Shown one piece after another: positions 17,391 through 26,525 of a stretch of 64,000 nucleotides of DNA. The translations under genes and the position numbers were made by a program. The DNA comes from SKPS01 sp964469215 (GTDB lineage: Bacteria; Bacteroidota; Bacteroidia; Bacteroidales; SKPS01). Location of the stretch: assembly GCA_964469215.1 (NCBI GenBank), contig CAYXYB010000001.1, positions 496,001-560,000 of the forward strand, in the 5' to 3' direction. Within the stretch, counting starts at the first letter, position 1. The number at the start of each line of letters is the position of its first letter. Under the pieces are notes generated by a model that was not told the DNA's origin, ran no database searches, and saw nothing but the letters and a program-made list of their open reading frames with translations.

Positions 17391-18634
17391 ATAAGAAGCT
17401 CCACCCTTCTGTTTGCCTGCATCTGCTCTTCTGTGTTTGCGTAAGGATATATCATTTCACTGTTCCCTTTCCCTGACCATGATAACCTGGATGCATCAAT
17501 CCCTTTTCTTATAAGATAATTATACACAGCCTGTGCCCTTCGCTCAGAAAGAGCCTGATTCTGGACAACCGTATTACCACTTCTGAAATTGTGTGGTTCA
17601 TTAACATGTCCAATAATCTCAACCTCTATTTCGGCTTGATCCTTAAGGGTTTGAATTATATCGTCCAATATCGGATATGATTCACGGAGAAACTGGTCAC
17701 TTCCACCGAAGAAAAGTATATTATTGAATGATACCTTTTTCCCCTCTTCGATCCTTATCATATTGGCTGTCTTCAGGTAGGTCTGGAAATCGGAACCGGT
17801 TTTTACCTGGTCTGTGAACTGAAAGTATCCGGGTGCTTTTACAACAATCTGATAGGTGCTTTGAGGATCAAGTTTCACAATAATGCTACCCGTGTCATCC
17901 CAGGTTTCAGTCTGGTCGGTTGAGCGTCCCACTGCTCTTTTAACAAGGGTAATCTCAGCATTTATAATCTGAAATGTTGAAGCGTCACGTACATATAGGC
18001 TAAGGAAGTTTGAGCGTTCTTCGGCAACCGGTGGCGGAGGCTCATTGCAGTTTCTGTATTTTAAATGGATATAATGACCGCTTCCGTTTGGATAGACATT
18101 GTCGAGAACAAGGAGGTAACGCTCACCAGGCTTTACCGGGAGAGCCCGTGAATAGGATGGCCCGGGGCCCGAATGGATAAAATCATCCTTCGCTTCATAC
18201 GATAACCCTGTGTGGCTGTTAATAGTGGTGTCGTTACGTGAAATACAGCTTCGGACAGGTCTGATTTTTCGCTCGGCAATTTTAACACACGTTTCAGACC
18301 CTTCATACATAAAAAGAATGAAATCATAATCATCACTTACCGAAACAGGAATGATATCCAGTAGAAGATCACAATACCGGTCTGTTTCGAAAAGATACCA
18401 AACAGTATTATGTTCAGTCTCGAATGAATACAAATCGGTACGGTGACTGTTAAATTCAAGTATCCCACCCCATCCCGAAGGAGCTGTTGTAGGACCGTAA
18501 ACCGTGTCAAACAGCTCAATTGCATTCCGGCAATCTGCATGCTCAGGCCCAATTCTGTAAACAATCTGCCCAATACCGGTATGCGAATGAAATACGATCA
18601 ATGTAAACACCGGTAATAAACGCAATCTGCTCAT
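17372..18634 (-). CDS. OmpA-family outer-membrane protein
   Basis: 420 aa. An N-terminal signal peptide ends near residue 23 (GIGQ). A beta-rich region (about 24-200, Trp/Tyr/Cys-containing) follows, then a carboxypeptidase-regulatory-like segment (about 215-275, NAEITLVKR...YQIVVKAPGYFQF). A C-terminal OmpA peptidoglycan-binding domain (about 305-418) contains EIEVEIIGHVNEPHNF, LSERRAQAVYNYLIRKGI and ANRRVELLI. It probably anchors the outer membrane to the cell wall. Its ATG overlaps the stop of the upstream M1 peptidase by 4 bp (ATGA), so the two are co-translated. The PD-type motif common in OmpA domains reads HVNEPHNF here. Confidence 0.87.
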   Translation of the reverse strand: MSRLRLLPVFTLIVFHSHTGIGQIVYRIGPEHADCRNAIELFDTVYGPTTAPSGWGGILEFNSHRTDLYSFETEHNTVWYLFETDRYCDLLLDIIPVSVSDDYDFILFMYEGSETCVKIAERKIRPVRSCISRNDTTINSHTGLSYEAKDDFIHSGPGPSYSRALPVKPGERYLLVLDNVYPNGSGHYIHLKYRNCNEPPPPVAEERSNFLSLYVRDASTFQIINAEITLVKRAVGRSTDQTETWDDTGSIIVKLDPQSTYQIVVKAPGYFQFTDQVKTGSDFQTYLKTANMIRIEEGKKVSFNNILFFGGSDQFLRESYPILDDIIQTLKDQAEIEVEIIGHVNEPHNFRSGNTVVQNQALSERRAQAVYNYLIRKGIDASRLSWSGKGNSEMIYPYANTEEQMQANRRVELLIKKTGQ

Positions 18635-20991
18635 TTGTTGCCTTTTATCGTGATCTTTTCTGATCTGATGATTTTGCCAAGGTTATCAGATACCTCTATC
18701 ATATATAATCCCCTGCTGAGATCAGAAACCGGGATTTCACATGATGTATCAGGAAAATTAAGGTGATGATATTTCAACAAAGTTCCCTGAAGATTGTAAA
18801 TCCTGATATCAACTGAACTTCTGAATGAGTTCTTTATAATTATGTTATGAGAAGCAGGATTAGGATATATAGCAACCTTCCCTTCAGGTGTGTCTTTCAT
18901 ACTTTCAGCACCGATGTGGTCTTTATCCCACTTTGCCAGCACGTACTCACCTGGTTGCAGGCCGGGTACTGTAATAACACCGGTGTTAGGGTTGCTCGAT
19001 TTTGTAAAAGGGATACCCTGCCATGTTTCTCCGGCATTGGTGCGGTACATGATGATAAGGGAATCGGTTGTGTTGGTGATTAATGCCTTATCAAACTGAT
19101 TGCTTATGGAGTAGTTAAACAGCCCGTCGATGTTATTGTTTGGTGAAAACACCCCGGAGATCTTCCAGTAACGGTTCGGGGAAAGGGTAAGGCCGTTGAC
19201 CGGTTGAGGCATGGAGTCGGGAAGCACGAAACAATGTTCGATACGGATCATGAAATCATCCGCATGACTGTTTGACCTCAGGCTGAAAAACATGTTTGGG
19301 TGCTGATAGGTACCTGTTGCGCTGATCACAGCGGTTTTTGCTGTAATGGCATCAGCCAGTCTGTCTTCAGGATCCATAAGCACAAGAACCGGATTGAAAG
19401 GTAACCTGAAGGTCTGGTTACCGGTTGCCCCCGAAAACTGAAGTCTGCGAATCTCTCCGTTTAATGACTGATCGTAAAAACCAATCTCCGCAAGGTTTTG
19501 ATTTGTATAGGTGGTTCTGCCGAACATCTTCTGTTTCACATATACCGTGATATCCCATTCATTACCAACAGGAACAGACACTGTTGAATCTATTGAGAAA
19601 TGAGGGAATCCGGGTGTGAACACCCAGCCATCAAAGAATGGGGTAAGGTTGACCCCGGTATGGAGGCTCAGAAAATCTCTCATCTGATATGAAGAAACCG
19701 GCTGGAAAGCGAAATGGCCGAGAAAAGCCTTTATTGCATCAAAAAATACCGAATCGCCAAGGTATCCTCTCAGGGTGTGGGCAATAAGCCCACCTTTATC
19801 GTAAACGGTAGTGCCGTAAGTATGTGTTTGTGGAACAGGATAAAGTGGCAACCAGGATCCGTCACCTCCGGATGACCCTGTGTGGGCATAGTTGAGGACA
19901 TTCTTCTGAAGATCCATAATGTTGGCCTTGTAAGCCTCCCATCCGTTTACCCCTTCGAAGTAAACCGACTCACTGAATCTGGCCCATCCCTCATTAATCC
20001 ACATATCCTCTGCCGAGGAACAGGTTACCAGGTTGCCAAACCAACTGTGCGACAGTTCGTGTGCTATAAGCCAGTCGTAGCTGTTGTTACCGGTGATAAG
20101 ATTTCTTGGCATGGCAATATTTGTTGCGTGTTCCATTGCACCAATGGTAGTACCAGTGTATCCAACCCTTGGCCATCGGTACGAACCGTATCTCGATTCA
20201 AAAACAGACATCATTGCAATCAGGTTCGAAAAGGAGTTAACAGCCTTCAGTGAGTCAGCCGGCCTTACATAGATCATTGTAGGTATTGTATCGTTAATGC
20301 CGGGATACTCTCCCTGTACTATAACCAAATCACCAACGGCGACCGATGCCAGGTAGGTGGGGATAGGCTGGTCGAGTCTCCAGTGCCAGGTAATGCTGCT
20401 GTCGGGGTGAGTAACTGTTCCCTCAAGCATTCCGCCGCAAACGGCCTTGTGAGAACTTTTTGTCCGGACAAATATATCATAGGTAGCCCTGTCGATGAAA
20501 TCATCCAGACATGGAAACCATATCCTGCCGTAGTTATGCGGATAATCATCGAAGGCAACACCAAGGTTGAAGGCCAGGGAGCTGTCGGCCAGAAAATGGA
20601 AACCACCCCAATTATAAGGTTCAATAAGTGGCTCGCCATGATACACAACCTTCAGCACAAACGTATCGGACGACGCAAAAGGGGTTGAAAGGATTATTCT
20701 CAGAACAGTATCGTTATATGAGTAGCCCGGATGGATGTTGCCGTTGAGAAACACTGAGTCGACTGAAAGCTTGCGTAAGTCGAGCGAGAAGCTGCTGACG
20801 GAAGCCATCCGTGGTGTAATAGTGATTTCGGTGGAGGCATATAGTTTTTTATGCGACAGGTAACGCAGATCCAGGTCGATGGAATAGTTCAATACGTTGA
20901 TAGTGTCACTTTTCAGTGCCTGTGAATGAGCGTTTTCAGTATGAAAGGCGCACAGGATCAGTACAACGGTAAGTATTCGAAGCTTCATCAT
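18631..20991 (-). CDS. M1-family aminopeptidase with T9SS sorting tail
   Basis: Secreted zinc aminopeptidase, 786 aa. Signal peptide about 1-24. The M1 N-terminal beta domain leads into the catalytic domain with exopeptidase motif GAMEH (284-288), HELSH (311-315) and the third zinc ligand Glu334 in NEGWARFSE (HExxH-18-E). The last 80 residues form a type A T9SS C-terminal sorting domain: IYPNPASHNIIIKN, VDIRIYNLQGTLL, DLSRGLYMIEV and a Lys-rich end. The enzyme is therefore expected to cross the outer membrane through the T9SS encoded at 2.8-8.8 kb. It is the first gene of a pair with the OmpA protein. Confidence 0.93.
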   Translation of the reverse strand: MMKLRILTVVLILCAFHTENAHSQALKSDTINVLNYSIDLDLRYLSHKKLYASTEITITPRMASVSSFSLDLRKLSVDSVFLNGNIHPGYSYNDTVLRIILSTPFASSDTFVLKVVYHGEPLIEPYNWGGFHFLADSSLAFNLGVAFDDYPHNYGRIWFPCLDDFIDRATYDIFVRTKSSHKAVCGGMLEGTVTHPDSSITWHWRLDQPIPTYLASVAVGDLVIVQGEYPGINDTIPTMIYVRPADSLKAVNSFSNLIAMMSVFESRYGSYRWPRVGYTGTTIGAMEHATNIAMPRNLITGNNSYDWLIAHELSHSWFGNLVTCSSAEDMWINEGWARFSESVYFEGVNGWEAYKANIMDLQKNVLNYAHTGSSGGDGSWLPLYPVPQTHTYGTTVYDKGGLIAHTLRGYLGDSVFFDAIKAFLGHFAFQPVSSYQMRDFLSLHTGVNLTPFFDGWVFTPGFPHFSIDSTVSVPVGNEWDITVYVKQKMFGRTTYTNQNLAEIGFYDQSLNGEIRRLQFSGATGNQTFRLPFNPVLVLMDPEDRLADAITAKTAVISATGTYQHPNMFFSLRSNSHADDFMIRIEHCFVLPDSMPQPVNGLTLSPNRYWKISGVFSPNNNIDGLFNYSISNQFDKALITNTTDSLIIMYRTNAGETWQGIPFTKSSNPNTGVITVPGLQPGEYVLAKWDKDHIGAESMKDTPEGKVAIYPNPASHNIIIKNSFRSSVDIRIYNLQGTLLKYHHLNFPDTSCEIPVSDLSRGLYMIEVSDNLGKIIRSEKITIKGNK

Positions 20992-21230
20992 CTTATTATG
21001 GTAAAATCAACGCAAGATAATGATTTTTTAATTGTGGGAAAGAGCTGGAGGAATAGTTAATAGTTTATCTCTGAATGAATAGCCATGATAATCATGACTC
21101 CTAAGGAAATGCACTGAGACGTTTGGTTCTTATATTGTAAGGTTTGTTACAAATAAGGGCTAAAAAACATACCATCAATCCTCAGATTTTAATTTGTAAT
21201 CTTTCGAAAACACTTTGTTTTTAAATAATG

Positions 21231-21238
21231 TATATTTG
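21231..21238 (+). promoter_or_regulatory. -7 element upstream of the FISUMP gene
   Basis: TATATTTG, an exact -7 consensus, 48 bp before the ATG at 21287. The nearest TTTG (21214-21217) is only 13 bp upstream, so the -33 element is unclear. Confidence 0.4.
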
Positions 21239-21286
21239 TAATCTGTCTGAGTTTTCTGTTCATAAAATCTGCCAAATTCACCCGCA

Positions 21287-22543
21287 ATGAAAAGTTTATT
21301 ACTGCCATTATTGGTATTTTTATTTATGCAAATGTCTGGACAACCTTTCCAGATCACTTTCACAGGTTCCGGATTAAGCAATACAATTACAACCGTGGAG
21401 GTGCAGAACCTCACGCAAGGTACCACACTTACCCTCGCCGGAACAGATATCCTTGAACTGGTGACCAACATCGGAATTTCTGATCTCTTTAAGACCAGGG
21501 GTGAAATCCTGATTTATCCAAACCCTGCGGAAAATACCTGCAGGGTAGAGTTTTACAACAAACAGCCGGGAGATGTGCACATTGAGCTATTTGATGCAAA
21601 AGGGAAACTACTGTTGCGAAAGGATGAGTATCTCCTGGAGGGGAATCATTCTTATTATCTTGGAGGATTGAAATCCGGTGCATATGCGCTGAAGGTGAAC
21701 ACACCTGCCGGGGGTTATTCGGAGCGAATGATTTCAATCGGTATTACGGAAGGAGTACCTTTCATGGAATATATGGGGATAACTCCAAAAACGCTTCATC
21801 AGGCCAAAACGGCTTCTACAACCGGTATCATCCAGATGCAGTACAATGCCGGAGAGATGTTGTTGTTTAAGGGCATTTCAGGGAATTTCTCAAGGGTAAT
21901 TACTTTACTGCCTACCCAGAACCAGAATGTGGATTTTGATTTCATCGCTTGTACTGACGGCGACGGCAACCACTATCCCGTGGTGACCATTGGCACCCAG
22001 ACCTGGATGGCAGAGAACCTGAAGACGACCAAATACAAAAATGGCACTGGTATTCCTAACGTTACTGATAGTTCTACTTGGAATCTATCAACGCCAGCTT
22101 ATTGCTGGTACAATAATGACTCCAGCACGTATGGTTCTGTTTATGGAGCATTGTACAACTTTTATGCGGTTTATAACACAAACGGTTTATGCCCGACAGG
22201 CTGGCATGTGCCAACGGATACAGAGTGGACTATCCTTACAGACTTTCTTGGCGGAGATGGTGTTGCCGGCGGATCTTTAAAGGAAACAGGGACGGCTCAC
22301 TGGAACAGTCCCAACACCGGCGCAAACAATACCAGTGGTTTTACTGCTCTTCCGGGAGGCTACCGCAGCACCTACAATGGCTATTTCGGCCTCATTGGAG
22401 ACCTCGGCTATTGGTGGTCGTCTTCGTGGGTCTCATCCTCTGCCGCCTATGAAAGGGAACTGTACTCCGTTTACGGCAAGGTAAAAAGGGACTCCAACGG
22501 TGTGAGCAACGGTTTTTCTGTGCGTTGCGTAAAGGATTATTGA
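21287..22543 (+). CDS. FISUMP-domain exported protein with internal T9SS-like module
   Basis: 418 aa with a Sec signal peptide (about 1-18, FLFMQMSGQ). Residues about 75-150 look like a T9SS type A sorting domain (ILIYPNPAENTCRVEFY, VHIELFDAKGKLLLRK, LKSGAYALKVN) but sit in the middle of the protein. The C-terminal half (about 222-418) is a Fibrobacter-succinogenes major paralogous (FISUMP) domain: IGTQTWMAENLKTTKYKNG, GLCPTGWHVPTDTEW, GFTALPGGYRS, WWSSSW and GFSVRCVKD. FISUMP domains are expanded in surface proteins of several Bacteroidota and Fibrobacteres; the ligand is unknown. It is monocistronic and convergent with etfA. Confidence 0.88.
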   Translation: MKSLLLPLLVFLFMQMSGQPFQITFTGSGLSNTITTVEVQNLTQGTTLTLAGTDILELVTNIGISDLFKTRGEILIYPNPAENTCRVEFYNKQPGDVHIELFDAKGKLLLRKDEYLLEGNHSYYLGGLKSGAYALKVNTPAGGYSERMISIGITEGVPFMEYMGITPKTLHQAKTASTTGIIQMQYNAGEMLLFKGISGNFSRVITLLPTQNQNVDFDFIACTDGDGNHYPVVTIGTQTWMAENLKTTKYKNGTGIPNVTDSSTWNLSTPAYCWYNNDSSTYGSVYGALYNFYAVYNTNGLCPTGWHVPTDTEWTILTDFLGGDGVAGGSLKETGTAHWNSPNTGANNTSGFTALPGGYRSTYNGYFGLIGDLGYWWSSSWVSSSAAYERELYSVYGKVKRDSNGVSNGFSVRCVKDY

Positions 22544-22650
22544 TGAGAAAGCAAATTTACAAAACACTGCTGCAAACACATCCTGACTATTTCAGGTTGA
22601 CGAAATTCTCATTTGTAACCATGTTGTTAGGATCATGAAAACAAGACCGC

Positions 22651-23625
22651 TCACCCCGCCTTAACCGCTTTTATTGAAGCTATGAACTCAGGCAGCACGG
22701 TTTTGAAATCCCCAACGATGCCATAATCGGCAACGTCGAAGATTGGTGCATCCTTATCGTTGTTTATGGCAACGATAAATTTCGAGGATGAAATGCCCCC
22801 AACATGCTGAATGGCACCAGAAATGCCGCATGCAATATAAAGGGTAGGGGCAATAATCTTTCCCGTTTGCCCGACATGTTCGCTGTGTGGTCTCCATCCT
22901 TCGTCAGAAACCGGTCTTGAACATGCAGTTGCAGCGCCAAGTAACTCTGCCAGCTCTTCAATCAGACTGAAATTTTCAGCCGACTTCATGCCACGTCCAC
23001 CCGAAACAACAATCTCTGCATCGGTAAGAAGCAGTTTGCCTGTGGTTTTGTTTACTTCCAAAACTTCCATTTTTGTTGTTGCATTGTCTAAAGCAGGATG
23101 AAAGTCTTCAATTGATGCAGCATCGGTCTCCGGTTCTGCAACACCGAATGAATTTTGCGATAGTGTCAGAACCTTTATTGTGGTATTCACCTTCACATGG
23201 GAATACGCTTTTCCGGTGAAAACGAGTTTTTTCACAACAAAAGGATCGAATGTTACGGGAAGAGCCACCACACCTGTTACCAACCCTGCTTTAAGCCTTG
23301 CTGCAACACGGGGCGCAAGTGCTGCACCTGTGATACTGCCAGGCATGATCACGAGATCTGCATTTTCTTTTTCTACAGCAGCAGCTATAATTTCTGTAAA
23401 CAGTTTGTTGTCTAAAACCGCGAAATTATCGCTGTTGGCATTAAGCACCCTGCCTGCGCCATAATTTCCAAGTTTAGCCAGTTCAGAGTTGTCAACATTT
23501 CCAATTGAAACGGCTACAACATCCGTCTTATGTGCTTGGGCGATCTCTTTTGCATAACTGAGCAACTCAAATGATGCTTTTTTAAATATTCCATCCCTGT
23601 TTTCTGTATATACCAGTATTGCCAT
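22651..23625 (-). CDS. etfA: Electron transfer flavoprotein subunit alpha
   Basis: FAD-binding alpha chain of ETF, which passes electrons to or from acyl-CoA dehydrogenase. 324 aa. The N-terminal alpha/beta domain (about 1-185) starts MAILVYTENRDG. The C-terminal FAD domain has VVSGGRGMKS, ACSRPVSDEGW, HVGQTGKIIAPTLYIACGISGAIQH and VAINNDKDAPIFDVADYGIVGD. It is the last gene of the C4 acyl-CoA cluster, 18 bp after etfB. Whether this ETF bifurcates electrons (as with clostridial Bcd-Etf) or is a plain donor/acceptor cannot be decided by eye. Confidence 0.95.
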   Translation of the reverse strand: MAILVYTENRDGIFKKASFELLSYAKEIAQAHKTDVVAVSIGNVDNSELAKLGNYGAGRVLNANSDNFAVLDNKLFTEIIAAAVEKENADLVIMPGSITGAALAPRVAARLKAGLVTGVVALPVTFDPFVVKKLVFTGKAYSHVKVNTTIKVLTLSQNSFGVAEPETDAASIEDFHPALDNATTKMEVLEVNKTTGKLLLTDAEIVVSGGRGMKSAENFSLIEELAELLGAATACSRPVSDEGWRPHSEHVGQTGKIIAPTLYIACGISGAIQHVGGISSSKFIVAINNDKDAPIFDVADYGIVGDFKTVLPEFIASIKAVKAG

Positions 23626-23643
23626 TTTTCGATGATTAAGAGG

Positions 23644-24393
23644 TTAAATAAGTTTTGCTTCATTGTGCAGGACATCTACAAGATCTTTTACATCATCGGC
23701 GCCGAATTTCCTGCAGGCACCTTTTGGTTTGGGCAACTCGAAGCCGATATCTTCCGTAAATGGTGCCGCCTCAGCCGGAGGCATTACATTTAGCGGTTTG
23801 GTACGGGCCATCATAATTCCTCTCATAGCAGGGATCCTGGGCTCAATGGCTATCCCTTTCTGCACAATTGCCAGAAAAGGCAGTTCAGCCATAATTGTTT
23901 CCGTTCCGCCGTCAATCTCCCTGTTTGCTTTTATCTTATCGTTTTCAAGGGCTAATGACGAAACGGAGGAGAGCGAATTGTAACCTGTAAGCTCAGCAAG
24001 CATACCTCCCACAGAAGATCCGTTATAATCTGATGAATCACGTCCTACCAGCACAATATCATAATTTTCTGTCTTTATTATCTCTGCGAGTTGCCTGGCA
24101 ACAAACCATGCATCCTTCGGTTGTGCATCAACCCTGAAAGCATTGTCGGCGCCCACTGCAAGAGCTTTTCTGATAGTAGGCTCTGACTGAACAGTGCCCA
24201 CGTTTGCAACCGATACCATCTCAACAGTACCTCCTGAAGCCTCTTTGATCTCAAGGGCACGGGTAAGTGCAAGTTCATCCCAGGGATTGATTATCCATTG
24301 AACACCTGTGCTGTCGAGAGCTTTATCATCTTCTTTAAACCTTATCTTGGTTGTAGTATCGGGAACGTCACTTATACAAACCAGTATTTTCAT
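23644..24393 (-). CDS. etfB: Electron transfer flavoprotein subunit beta
   Basis: Beta chain of ETF, 249 aa from the ATG at 24393 (MKILVCISDVPDTTTKIRF); an upstream in-frame GTG at 24417 would abut the preceding gene and is disfavoured. Visible features are NPWDELALTRALEIKE, the nucleotide-loop region VLVGRDSSDYNGSSVG and the C-terminal recognition-loop segment PRIPAMRGIMMARTKPL. It is 24 bp downstream of the acyl-CoA dehydrogenase stop, giving the acd-etfB-etfA order typical of butyryl-CoA dehydrogenase/ETF complexes. Confidence 0.95.
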   Translation of the reverse strand: MKILVCISDVPDTTTKIRFKEDDKALDSTGVQWIINPWDELALTRALEIKEASGGTVEMVSVANVGTVQSEPTIRKALAVGADNAFRVDAQPKDAWFVARQLAEIIKTENYDIVLVGRDSSDYNGSSVGGMLAELTGYNSLSSVSSLALENDKIKANREIDGGTETIMAELPFLAIVQKGIAIEPRIPAMRGIMMARTKPLNVMPPAEAAPFTEDIGFELPKPKGACRKFGADDVKDLVDVLHNEAKLI

Positions 24394-24417
24394 ACTTTCT
24401 TTTTTATTTGTTAACAC

Positions 24418-25557
24418 TTATTTCAGCAAAGAACGGGAAATCACAATTTTCTGTATTTCCGACGTGCCTTCGTAAATCTGGGTCAGCTTGGCTTCTCGCA
24501 TCAGCCTTTCAACATGATACTCCTTAACGTAGCCGTATCCACCATGTATCTGTACCGCTTCTGTGGTTACCTCCATGGCGATATCGGCGCAATACTGTTT
24601 TGCGTAGGCGCTCATAATACCGTAAGGTTGTTTGGTGTCTTTAAGCCATGCAGCCTTGAGGCACAGATTTCTGGCATTTTCAACCTTCACAGCCATATCG
24701 GCAAGCTTGAACGCAACAGCCTGATGGTTGCAAATTTCGGTGCCGAATGCTTTTCTCTCTTTCGAATACTGTATTGCCCTCTCCATAGCTCCTGAAGCTA
24801 TTCCAAGTGCCTGAGCAGCGATTCCTATCCTGCCTCCATCAAGGGTTTTCATGGCAAAGGTGAATCCAAATCCGTCTTCTCCAATCCTGTTCTCCTTTGG
24901 AACCTTTACATCAGTGAACATCACCGAATGAGTGTCGGAACTTCTCATACCCATTTTGTCTTCATGTGGTCCCAGTGAGATGCCCGGCGAATTTTTTTCA
25001 ACGATGAATGCGTTGATACCCTTGTGCCCCTTTTCGGGATTTGTATGTGCAATTACCAGATATACTGAAGCGCAGTTTGCGTTGGTGATCCAGTTTTTAG
25101 TGCCGTTGATGATGTAATGATCTCCCATGTCAACAGCAGTTGTACGTTGTTTGGTAGCATCCGAACCTGCCTCAGGCTCTGATAACAGAAAAGCTCCGAT
25201 CTTTTCGCCCCTTGCCAGAGGCTTCAGGTACTTTTCCTTCTGTTCTTCGGTTCCATAGGTTTCCAATCCCCAGTTGACGAGAGAGTTACACACCGACATA
25301 ATAACAGCCGTGGATGAATCAATCTTGGATACCTCCTCCATGGCCAACACATAAGATATGGTATCCATTCCACCGCCATCGTATTTGGGATCTGTCATCA
25401 TCCCAAGAAATCCCAACTCAGCAAGTTTCTTGACCTGTTCTGCCGGGAACCTGGAATTGGCATCCCGTTCAATGATGTCAGGCAGCAGTTCGCGCTCTGC
25501 GAAATCTCTGGCAGCCTGCTGAATCATTAGCTGTTCTTCGGTAAATTCGAAATTCAT
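24418..25557 (-). CDS. Short-chain (butyryl-type) acyl-CoA dehydrogenase
   Basis: FAD enzyme interconverting butyryl-CoA and crotonyl-CoA (inferred chain length). 379 aa, typical for short-chain members. Visible: N-terminal FTEEQLMIQQAARDFAE, the FAD/substrate signature LSEPEAGSDA, GTKNWITNA, the adenine-binding QIHGGYGY, and catalytic Glu363 in IYEGTSEIQ. It precedes etfB and etfA in the same direction, the classic Bcd-EtfBA arrangement, and lies downstream of thiolase, hydroxyacyl-CoA dehydrogenase and crotonase. Substrates of other short lengths or branching (e.g. isobutyryl-CoA) are possible given icmF nearby. Confidence 0.92.
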   Translation of the reverse strand: MNFEFTEEQLMIQQAARDFAERELLPDIIERDANSRFPAEQVKKLAELGFLGMMTDPKYDGGGMDTISYVLAMEEVSKIDSSTAVIMSVCNSLVNWGLETYGTEEQKEKYLKPLARGEKIGAFLLSEPEAGSDATKQRTTAVDMGDHYIINGTKNWITNANCASVYLVIAHTNPEKGHKGINAFIVEKNSPGISLGPHEDKMGMRSSDTHSVMFTDVKVPKENRIGEDGFGFTFAMKTLDGGRIGIAAQALGIASGAMERAIQYSKERKAFGTEICNHQAVAFKLADMAVKVENARNLCLKAAWLKDTKQPYGIMSAYAKQYCADIAMEVTTEAVQIHGGYGYVKEYHVERLMREAKLTQIYEGTSEIQKIVISRSLLK

Positions 25558-25679
25558 GATATTCTTGTTTTAGTTATTAATGGTTTTTATTCTTTCCGGT
25601 TTCATCTTACAAACCTAAAAAAGTTTTCCTTGTAAGAGCCATTTTTTTGCTATTCAATAATGAAAATCAACATAATTCT

Positions 25680-26459
25680 TTATAAAACCCTATTTATGAA
25701 CTCTTTCATCAGGTTGCCGACAATCTCCTTTCTCTCATAATGAGGCACATGGCCGCAATCTGGCAGTAGGTTAATCTGAACATGGCCACCACAATGATCC
25801 AGTTTTGCTTTCATCTGTTCAACCGACCCGTAGTTATCGTTAACACCCTGAATGTTAAGAACCGGAGATTTTATCTTTGGAAGCTCGTGCAGTATATTCC
25901 ATATCAATGCTTTGTCAGACAACCACAAACCTGTCCAGCTTTTAAACAACGTGTCGGTTTTTTCACCGTGATATGCTGATAATAGCTTTTTCAGCTTTCC
26001 TTTCTGATAATCATTTACAACCCCTCTGACCCCATCGATGGTGATATCTTCGCACAACACGTGATCACATTCTGATATGACTGCAAGGGCTCTTTCAGGG
26101 AAAAACGCTGCAAACAATAATGCGATTGTGCCTCCGTCGCTGTGGCCAACAGGGATAATTTGTCCGGTAATCCCAAGTTTGTCAAGCAGTTCAGGTAGAA
26201 ATTCCGAGGCCTCCCTGTGCATATAGTACTCATCATTAGGTTCCGGTTTGACTTCCGACTTGCCGTATCCGTATCTATCGTAAATCAATGCAGGCAACCC
26301 GCATGCCGTTGCAATGATCTGAGGAAAATCGCGCCACTGCTCAATACTGCCAAGTCCTTCATGCAGAAAAACAAGAAATGGTTTAAAGTCCTCTCTCCTC
26401 TCCTGGTTTATTATCTGATAAAAAATCTCCTTACCCCGTATCTTTATAGTTCCGGTCAT
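25680..26459 (-). CDS. Alpha/beta hydrolase
   Basis: 259-aa alpha/beta-hydrolase-fold enzyme. The oxyanion/HG-type region is FLHEGLGSIEQW (31-42), the nucleophile elbow is GHSDGG (Ser107), a likely acid lies in NIQGVNDNYGS, and the catalytic His is in DCGHVPHYE near the C-terminus. No signal peptide, so cytosolic. It sits inside the C4 acyl-CoA cluster between the nitronate-monooxygenase-like gene and the acyl-CoA dehydrogenase, on the same strand. A thioesterase-like role on acyl-CoA or an ester is conceivable, but the substrate is not visible in the sequence. Confidence 0.82.
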   Translation of the reverse strand: MTGTIKIRGKEIFYQIINQERREDFKPFLVFLHEGLGSIEQWRDFPQIIATACGLPALIYDRYGYGKSEVKPEPNDEYYMHREASEFLPELLDKLGITGQIIPVGHSDGGTIALLFAAFFPERALAVISECDHVLCEDITIDGVRGVVNDYQKGKLKKLLSAYHGEKTDTLFKSWTGLWLSDKALIWNILHELPKIKSPVLNIQGVNDNYGSVEQMKAKLDHCGGHVQINLLPDCGHVPHYERKEIVGNLMKEFINRVL

Positions 26460-26525
26460 TATAAAAATTTGCTAATATACTAATTTAAAACCCCTTACAG
26501 TGCTTTGGGTATCATGGAGAAGATT

